Origin: JBOFDK01 sp051650305
GTDB taxonomy: Bacteria > Bacillota > Clostridia > Lachnospirales > Cellulosilyticaceae
Assembly (NCBI GenBank): GCA_051650305.1
Contig: JBOFIT010000248.1
Span: forward strand, 1 to 10,498
Length of the DNA stretch: 10,498 nucleotides
Direction of reading: 5' to 3'
Positions 6,800 through 10,498 of the stretch are shown one piece after another. The position numbers and the translations under genes are program-made. Numbering within the stretch: the stretch's first letter is position 1; each line of letters opens with the position of its first letter. Below the pieces are notes generated by a model. It did not search any database and was not told the DNA's origin. It saw only the letters and a program-made list of their open reading frames with translations.

Positions 6800-7603
6800 G
6801 TGCAAAAACTTAATAAAGGGTATAGTGCCAAAGAAAAGGTTATTTATGCAGTAATGGGGCTTATTGCAATGACGAGTTTCGCCGTTCTTCTATGGATTTT
6901 AAGCTATTTAGTCATTAAAGGTATTAAACATGTGGATTTGATAGGACTCTTTCCAGCCATTGTGACCACACTTTATATGGTCGTCATAGCACTTAGTATT
7001 GCCGTACCCATTGGGATGGGGTGTGCGATTTACCTAAACGAATATGCCAACGGTGGCAAGTTTGTGCAAGGGATACGCTTTGCAACGGAGTGCTTAGGAG
7101 CAGTACCTTCTATTTTGTTTGGTTTATTTGGGATGATGTTTTTTGTAACCCAGTTAGGACTTGGGTACTCCATCTTAGCAGGATCTTTAACGGTAGCGAT
7201 TATGATTTTACCAACAGTGGTAAAGACAACAGAAGAAGCATTAAAGACAGTGCCAGTAAGCTACCGAGAAGGTTCGCTTGCGCTAGGTGCATCGAAGTTT
7301 TCCACCATTATGAAAGTGGTGTTACCAAGTGCACTACCAGGGATTTTGACAGGTATCGTCCTTAGTACAGGAAGAATTGTAGGCGAGACAGCTGCTATTT
7401 ATTTGACAGCGGGAATGGTATTCCGTGTGCCAAGTAATGTGATGGAGTCTGGGCGAACACTTTCAGTACATTTATATTTACTAGCAAAAGAAGGGATTTC
7501 TTTTGAGGGGGCGTATGGTACAGCTATCGTTTTATTATTAGTGGTACTTATACTCAATGGAGCAACTTATATCATCGGTAGAAAGATGCGTGTTAATAAA
7601 TAA
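6800..7603 (+). CDS. pstA: Phosphate ABC transporter permease PstA
   Basis: This 267-residue second permease subunit starts at a GTG codon, 3 nt after the pstC stop. AAGAAGGGG at 6782-6790 gives correct spacing, and no better ATG follows in the early frame. Six membrane segments are likely, the first at about 14-40. The PstB-docking EAA loop is at 157-164 (EGSLALGA), followed by GIVLSTGRIVGETAAIYLTAG. In many PstA proteins a longer glycine-rich loop separates the first two membrane segments. Here the link is only about 10-15 residues (KHVDLIGLFPAIVTT), which makes the protein slightly shorter than usual but leaves the core intact. It should pair with PstC in the cytoplasmic membrane. Confidence 0.95.
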   Translation: MQKLNKGYSAKEKVIYAVMGLIAMTSFAVLLWILSYLVIKGIKHVDLIGLFPAIVTTLYMVVIALSIAVPIGMGCAIYLNEYANGGKFVQGIRFATECLGAVPSILFGLFGMMFFVTQLGLGYSILAGSLTVAIMILPTVVKTTEEALKTVPVSYREGSLALGASKFSTIMKVVLPSALPGILTGIVLSTGRIVGETAAIYLTAGMVFRVPSNVMESGRTLSVHLYLLAKEGISFEGAYGTAIVLLLVVLILNGATYIIGRKMRVNK

Positions 7604-7630
7604 GGTATTAAGGAAAGAGGAGAGAACGAG

Positions 7631-8383
7631 ATGAATAATCCACTTATTAAAGTATCGGACTTGTCATTTTACTATGGCGATTTTCAAGCTTTAAAAAACA
7701 TTAATTTAGAAATTCATAAAAACGAAGTTTTAGCTTTTATCGGACCGTCTGGGTGCGGTAAGTCAACTTTTTTACGTATACTTAACCGTATGAGTGATTT
7801 AGCTGCCGATACAAAAGTAGAAGGAAGCATCACTTATAAAGAGCAAAATATATTCGATATGAATACAATAGAGTTAAGGAAAAATGTGGGAATGGTCTTC
7901 CAAAAGCCAAACCCGTTCCCTATGAGTATTTATGATAATATTGCCTATGGACCACGTATGCAAGGCATCAAAAAGAAAGAAGTGCTCGATGGCATCGTAG
8001 AAGATAGCTTGAGAAAAGCAGCCATCTGGGATGAAGTCAAAGACAACCTACGTAAAAATGCCATTAGTTTATCTGGGGGACAGCAACAGCGTATCTGTAT
8101 CGCAAGAAGTATCGCGATGAATCCAGAAGTACTGCTTATGGATGAGCCAACTTCTGCCCTAGATCCTATTTCAACCCATAAAATCGAGGACCTCATTAAT
8201 GAACTTAAAGAGCAGTATACCATTGTGATTGTCACACATAATATGCAGCAGGCAGCACGTATATCAGATAAGACAGCCTTTTTCTTATTAGGTGAATTAG
8301 TAGAGTGTAATACGACAGATGAGCTTTTTAGTATGCCACGTGATAAACGTACAGAAGACTATATTACAGGAAGATTTGGTTAA
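7631..8383 (+). CDS. pstB: Phosphate ABC transporter ATP-binding protein PstB
   Basis: This 250-residue cytoplasmic ATPase drives phosphate import by PstSCA. All ABC motifs are present: Walker A GPSGCGKST (38-46), Q-loop in VFQKPNPFPMSIYDN, signature LSGGQQQR from 147, Walker B VLLMDEP (167-173), and the H-loop VTHNM with His203. The QKPNPFPMSIYDNIAYGPR stretch and the closing YITGRFG are specific to PstB rather than other ABC ATPases. The ribosome site AGAGGAGAG (about 7616-7624) sits in a 27-nt gap after pstA, the widest in the operon. Length matches the family. Confidence 0.97.
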   Translation: MNNPLIKVSDLSFYYGDFQALKNINLEIHKNEVLAFIGPSGCGKSTFLRILNRMSDLAADTKVEGSITYKEQNIFDMNTIELRKNVGMVFQKPNPFPMSIYDNIAYGPRMQGIKKKEVLDGIVEDSLRKAAIWDEVKDNLRKNAISLSGGQQQRICIARSIAMNPEVLLMDEPTSALDPISTHKIEDLINELKEQYTIVIVTHNMQQAARISDKTAFFLLGELVECNTTDELFSMPRDKRTEDYITGRFG

Positions 8384-8398
8384 GAAAGGGAGACTTTT

Positions 8399-9076
8399 AT
8401 GGCACCGAGAAAAGTATTTGAACAAGGTCTTTTAGAGCTAAGACAAGATATTATTACAATGGGGACAGAGCTAGAAGTAGCGGTGGGCAAAACCATACAG
8501 GCCATTATCAATGGAGACCCAGCCCTTGCAGAAGAAGTGCGTCAAGGTGACGACAAGTTTGATTTACGTGAAGTAGAAATCGAAAAAAAATGTGTGGCAC
8601 TTATTATGCATCAGCAACCTATTGCCCACGACTTAAGATTTATCATGTCTATTTTAAAAATCGTAACAGATATGGAACGTATTGCAGATCAATGTGAAGA
8701 TATCTGTACTTATAGCTTACAATTACAAGATGGCGAGTGGTCAAAAGAAGTGGCGTATAAGAGACATATCGAACGTATGGCCACAGATGTACAGCAGATG
8801 ATTAATATGACAATCGATAGCTTTGTTCAAAAAGACGTAGAGAAACTACGTATGATTTGTCAGTTTGATGATAAGATTGATGCGGAATTTAAAAGAATCT
8901 GGCATGAGCTGGTAGATGAGATGAACAAAAGTACTGACTTTGCGAGACAAGGTGCAGAGTACATTATGATTATCAAGTACTTTGAACGTATTGCGGATCA
9001 TACGACTAACATTGCGGAATGGCTTATTTATAACTTAACGGGTGAATACGCAAAAAAATTACGTAATGATAAATAA
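8399..9076 (+). CDS. phoU: Phosphate signalling protein PhoU
   Basis: This 225-residue all-helical protein consists of two tandem three-helix PhoU repeats. Each repeat carries an ERIAD metal-binding motif, at 93-97 (ERIADQCEDI) and at 196-200 (ERIADHTTNIAEW), which hold multinuclear iron or zinc clusters in solved homologues. A GDDKFDLREVEIEKKC segment ends the first helix pair, and QFDDKIDAEFKRIW is its counterpart in the second. PhoU dampens Pst transport and links transporter state to the phosphate-sensing kinase. No PhoR/PhoP genes are in the window, so its partner must be elsewhere. It follows pstB by 15 nt with GGGAG as ribosome site and is the last gene before the terminator. Confidence 0.96.
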   Translation: MAPRKVFEQGLLELRQDIITMGTELEVAVGKTIQAIINGDPALAEEVRQGDDKFDLREVEIEKKCVALIMHQQPIAHDLRFIMSILKIVTDMERIADQCEDICTYSLQLQDGEWSKEVAYKRHIERMATDVQQMINMTIDSFVQKDVEKLRMICQFDDKIDAEFKRIWHELVDEMNKSTDFARQGAEYIMIIKYFERIADHTTNIAEWLIYNLTGEYAKKLRNDK

Positions 9077-9092
9077 GATATAGGCTAACTGA

Positions 9093-9131
9093 AAACCCCC
9101 AAGCGTTTAAAATCTAAATGCTTGGGGGTTT
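9093..9131 (+). terminator. Stem-loop terminator after phoU
   Basis: AAACCCCCAAGC (9093-9104) pairs perfectly with GCTTGGGGGTTT (9120-9131). The stem can extend inward through one G-T pair and four further A-T pairs to a 5-nt loop (9110-9114), 17 bp in all. It begins 16 nt after the phoU stop. The T-tract is short (TTTCGCGTT), so termination may be partial. In the opposite direction the stem ends in TTTT, so it may also stop leftward transcription coming from the convergent araC-type gene. Confidence 0.75.
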
Positions 9132-9172
9132 CGCGTTAGGGGGATGTGGCAGTAGGGATGTGTATACTTTCC

Positions 9173-9204
9173 AGAAAAGCAGTGCCCCCAATGAGCTAAT
9201 GGTA
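9173..9204. repeat. Diverged direct repeat, left copy
   Basis: This 32-bp stretch aligns without gaps to 9429-9460 (offset 256). There are 22 identities, with CCCCAATGA (9186-9194) as the longest identical run. All ten differences are transitions. The pair brackets the long palindrome, as would a duplicated flank or the subterminal ends of an element. It contains no coding signal. Confidence 0.5.
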
Positions 9205-9211
9205 TAGTGCC

Positions 9212-9410
9212 GCAAGGGGATGCATGTATTACGACTTCTAGTCCTCACCTTCTAAGAACCACTAATTTCACTACGTTAGACTAACGGACAAAACTCGAAA
9301 AAGAAGTACACTTTTCCTCAGACAGTTGTCCTAAGAGCAGTCTAACTACGTTCTCTAAGTGGTTCTAAGAAGTCTGCGGAGGAAGCCTCCATACATGCAT
9401 TCCCCTTTGC
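9212..9410. repeat. ~200-bp imperfect palindrome able to form a branched stem-loop (candidate structured RNA or palindromic element)
   Basis: The two halves are complementary in register over most of their length. The outer stem pairs ATGCATGTAT (9220-9229) with ATACATGCAT (9391-9400). It extends outward through AAGGGG/CCCCTT (9214-9219/9402-9407) and GC/GC with single-base bulges. Each arm then has its own small hairpin: GACT-TCT-AGTC (9233-9243) and GGAGG-AAG-CCTCC (9378-9390). The inner stem pairs 9249-9263 with 9358-9372, with 14 of 15 positions matched. Next come GTTAGACT/AGTCTAAC (9275-9282/9339-9346), GGACAA/TTGTCC (9286-9291/9326-9331) and a tip AAAAG/CTTTT (9299-9303/9311-9315). No open frame spans it. 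It could be a structured RNA, a palindromic repeat family or a remnant mobile element; transcription direction is unknown. Confidence 0.6.
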
Positions 9411-9431
9411 TAGCTTATAGCTAGGGAAGGG
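9402..9431. repeat. Local hairpin competing with the outer stem of the palindrome
   Basis: CTAGCT (9410-9415) and AGCTAG (9419-9424) form a perfect 6-bp stem with a TAT loop. CCCTT (9403-9407) and AAGGG (9427-9431) extend it past a 2x2 internal loop. The same CCCCTT bases also pair with AAGGGG at 9214-9219, so the two folds exclude each other over this stretch. Confidence 0.5.
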
Positions 9432-9460
9432 AAAATAGCGTCCCCAATGAACTGATAATA
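9429..9460. repeat. Diverged direct repeat, right copy
   Basis: This is the partner of 9173-9204, offset by 256 bp. It holds the shared CCCCAATGA core (9442-9450). The right copy is richer in A and T at the variable positions (six of ten differences). Confidence 0.5.
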
Positions 9461-9548
9461 AAATAGTATGAGGACAGGATGTGACACTCAGCTCCAAGAC
9501 TTATGCTAAGTGGCGAACGTTTAAAGCTTAAATTTTACAAACTGAAGA

Positions 9549-10370
9549 CTAAGCCATTTCTACAGGTACCCAAATTTCGCTATAGTTATCCGGTGTATAT
9601 AGCTCGATATTGTAGTTGCCAGCAAGTTTATACGCATTGCAAGACGGCAGCCACTCACTCCATATTTTCGTATTCACATCCTGTAATGCCTTTGGTAATG
9701 CACCATGACAAGGGAATATAGCCCATGTACCTGCTGGGATTACTTTTGTTTCATAGCCTGCTGGAATCTCGTTTCCAGGAATATAATTATCAGCAATGAG
9801 ATAATCGAAGTGTTTTCCATCACTGTCCATACAAATTCCATACATACCACACACAACACTACTCTCACTGTTTTCCATATGCTCCTGCCAGAACTTAGGA
9901 ATTTCGGTATAAGAAGTTTCCGTATTAAAGTTACGTAACCTTCCCATTACTGTAAACTGTGCCTTTTTGACAATCTTGTACTCTAACATAGTACCACCCT
10001 CCAATGTAAGTTTGATTTTCAGCGGTGCAAAAGAATTCAGCTTACTGCCTTTTTCTCTTGCGGCGGAAGGGCTTATTCCATGGAATTTAGTGAATGCTCT
10101 GGCAAAACTATCGGGAGAATCATAACCATATTTCAGTGCAACATCAATCACTTTGATGTTAGTAGAACAAAGATCCTGTGCAGCAAGTGTCAAACGCCGA
10201 TTCCTTATATATTCACCAACTGTAAAGCCGCATAATATATTAAATATTTTTTGAAAGTAGAAACTTGATACATAGGCTTTATCTGCTATTTCGTTTATAC
10301 CAATATCGCCAGTTAAATTCTCCTCAATGTATGCAATCGCATTAGTAATACCTTCATTCCAACCATTCAT
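9549..10370 (-). CDS. AraC-family transcriptional regulator with GyrI-like effector-binding domain
   Basis: The 273-residue protein has its DNA-binding half first. Two helix-turn-helix motifs span about residues 8-106. The first includes INEIADKAYVSSFYFQKIF (25-43). The second contains the AraC signature IDVALKYGYDSPDSFARAF (75-93), followed by FHGISPS. From about 130 to the end is a GyrI-like/AraC effector-binding domain. It opens with the EYKIVKK strand, has a mid-section FDYLIADNY, and continues through IPAGTWAIFPCHG to IELYTPDN and the final EIWVPVE. In this class (Rob/BltR-like and SbmC/GyrI folds) that domain binds small hydrophobic or drug-like ligands. The start is supported by GGAAGGAGA about 8 nt upstream. 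The gene converges on phoU and is probably unrelated to phosphate uptake. Its ligand and targets are unknown. Confidence 0.92.
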   Translation of the reverse strand: MNGWNEGITNAIAYIEENLTGDIGINEIADKAYVSSFYFQKIFNILCGFTVGEYIRNRRLTLAAQDLCSTNIKVIDVALKYGYDSPDSFARAFTKFHGISPSAAREKGSKLNSFAPLKIKLTLEGGTMLEYKIVKKAQFTVMGRLRNFNTETSYTEIPKFWQEHMENSESSVVCGMYGICMDSDGKHFDYLIADNYIPGNEIPAGYETKVIPAGTWAIFPCHGALPKALQDVNTKIWSEWLPSCNAYKLAGNYNIELYTPDNYSEIWVPVEMA

Positions 10371-10390
10371 AAGATGCTCTCCTTCCTTTG

Positions 10391-10413
10391 CTGTAATTAC
10401 AGTATAGTGTCAA
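10391..10413 (-). promoter_or_regulatory. Perfect palindrome and promoter-like elements upstream of the AraC-type gene
   Basis: CTGTAATTACAG at 10391-10402 is a perfect 12-bp palindrome, 20 bp before the start codon. On the minus strand it overlaps TATACT (10401-10406), a possible -10, which follows a TTGACA (10408-10413) too closely for the two to act together. The -35 for TATACT at normal spacing is poor. This could be an operator for self-control or for another regulator. AraC proteins more often bind asymmetric sites, so the binder is uncertain. Confidence 0.4.
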
Positions 10414-10461
10414 ATACATAGGTTTTCCCGACTCTTAATGTCTTCTAATGTAGGGGTATAG

Positions 10462-10497
10462 TTATTCATATCTGATATCCAGAGTCTCTAAGTCATC
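10462..10497 (-). CDS. Possible C-terminal end of a gene entering from the right edge
   Basis: The minus strand is open from the edge for 11 codons (DDLETLDIRYE), then TAA. The other two minus frames close within a few codons of the edge. A hydrophilic, acidic tail like this could be the end of an upstream gene, but 11 codons is too short to tell from chance. Confidence 0.2.
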   Translation of the reverse strand, partial: DDLETLDIRYE

Positions 10498-10498
10498 G

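Larger units (their letters stand above)
9134..9548. other. Gene-free convergent intergenic region, highly structured
   Basis: About 415 bp separate the phoU terminator from the end of the convergent AraC-family gene. I find no convincing coding frame on either strand. The region holds a long imperfect palindrome, a separate local hairpin, two diverged direct repeats and a small ACTTA-TGC-TAAGT hairpin (9499-9511). CTAAGTGG occurs at 9355-9362 and again at 9506-9513. A TATACT at 9163-9168 could be a -10 element but has no -35 partner. No promoter was found on the minus strand. Confidence 0.6.

Noticed and set aside
7021..7365. Plus-strand 114-codon frame inside pstA
   Set aside because: It is a shifted-frame shadow of pstA. 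The pstA frame is intact and carries all family motifs, so there is no frameshift to explain.
9163..9168. TATACT as promoter for a plus-strand RNA through the palindrome
   Set aside because: There is no -35-like hexamer at 15-19 bp spacing (the region is G-rich), and the TG dinucleotide is one base off for an extended -10.
9203..9220. T-box-like sequence (tatagtgccgcaagggga)
   Set aside because: It lacks the conserved AGGGTGGNACCGCG core, and no aminoacyl-tRNA synthetase or amino-acid gene follows.
9134..9548. Insertion-sequence remnant with a transposase fragment
   Set aside because: No transposase-like reading frame is present on either strand. The symmetry could still belong to a non-autonomous element, so it is reported only as a palindrome.
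9503..9938. Plus-strand open frames 9503-9721 and 9705-9938
   Set aside because: Both run antisense to the AraC-family gene or its end, lack a ribosome site, and encode unnatural-looking proteins rich in Cys, His and Tyr.
10410..10469. A 19-codon minus-strand frame starting MNNYTPTLEDIKSRE
   Set aside because: It looks protein-like, but no Shine-Dalgarno sequence precedes it, it is very short, and it overlaps the TTGACA motif upstream of the AraC-type gene. A leader peptide or gene fragment cannot be excluded.
1..10498. CRISPR arrays, tRNA or rRNA genes
   Set aside because: No regularly spaced identical repeats, cloverleaf-like segments with a GTTCGAATC-type arm, or rRNA-like conserved blocks were seen.

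Overview
The window is AT-rich bacterial DNA from what looks like a Firmicute, probably a member of the Clostridia. The grounds are strong AGGAGG-type ribosome sites, A/T-ending codons, a lipoprotein PstS, a pst-phoU order without phoB/phoR, and two TTAACA direct repeats spaced like a Bacillus-type PhoP box. The genus cannot be fixed from the sequence alone.

Layout. Bases 1-136 (minus) hold the start of a THUMP/RlmL-like RNA methyltransferase. It is divergent from a soluble methyl-accepting chemotaxis protein with a C-terminal zinc-binding CZB domain (282-1754). A compact three-gene unit follows (1899-4981): an HD-fold protein with a complete set of candidate metal ligands, a single-pass membrane protein with a large outer domain, and a small polytopic membrane protein. 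The last two overlap by 8 nt. I do not recognise a function for this trio.

The centre is a complete high-affinity phosphate uptake operon, pstS-pstC-pstA-pstB-phoU (5074-9076), with gaps of 3 to 27 nt. PstS binds phosphate outside the membrane, PstC/PstA form the channel, PstB powers it, and PhoU links transporter state to signalling and phosphate homeostasis. The control region is rich. A TTAACA-N5-TTAACA box ends about 9 nt before a perfect TATAAT. The predicted mRNA would start at about 5023, exactly where an 18-bp stem-loop begins that buries the pstS ribosome-binding site. A perfect 9-bp hairpin lies early in pstC. A strong stem-loop after phoU probably ends the operon.

Between phoU and the convergent regulator lie about 415 bp without a gene (9134-9548). 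They are not featureless. A roughly 200-bp imperfect palindrome (9212-9410) can fold into a branched cruciform, next to a further local hairpin. It is flanked by two diverged direct repeats whose mismatches are all transitions. This is the best candidate for something undescribed: a structured RNA or a palindromic mobile or repeat element.

The right end holds a minus-strand AraC-family regulator with a GyrI-like effector-binding domain (9549-10370). A perfect 12-bp palindrome lies just upstream of it, and a few codons of another minus-strand reading frame may run off the edge.
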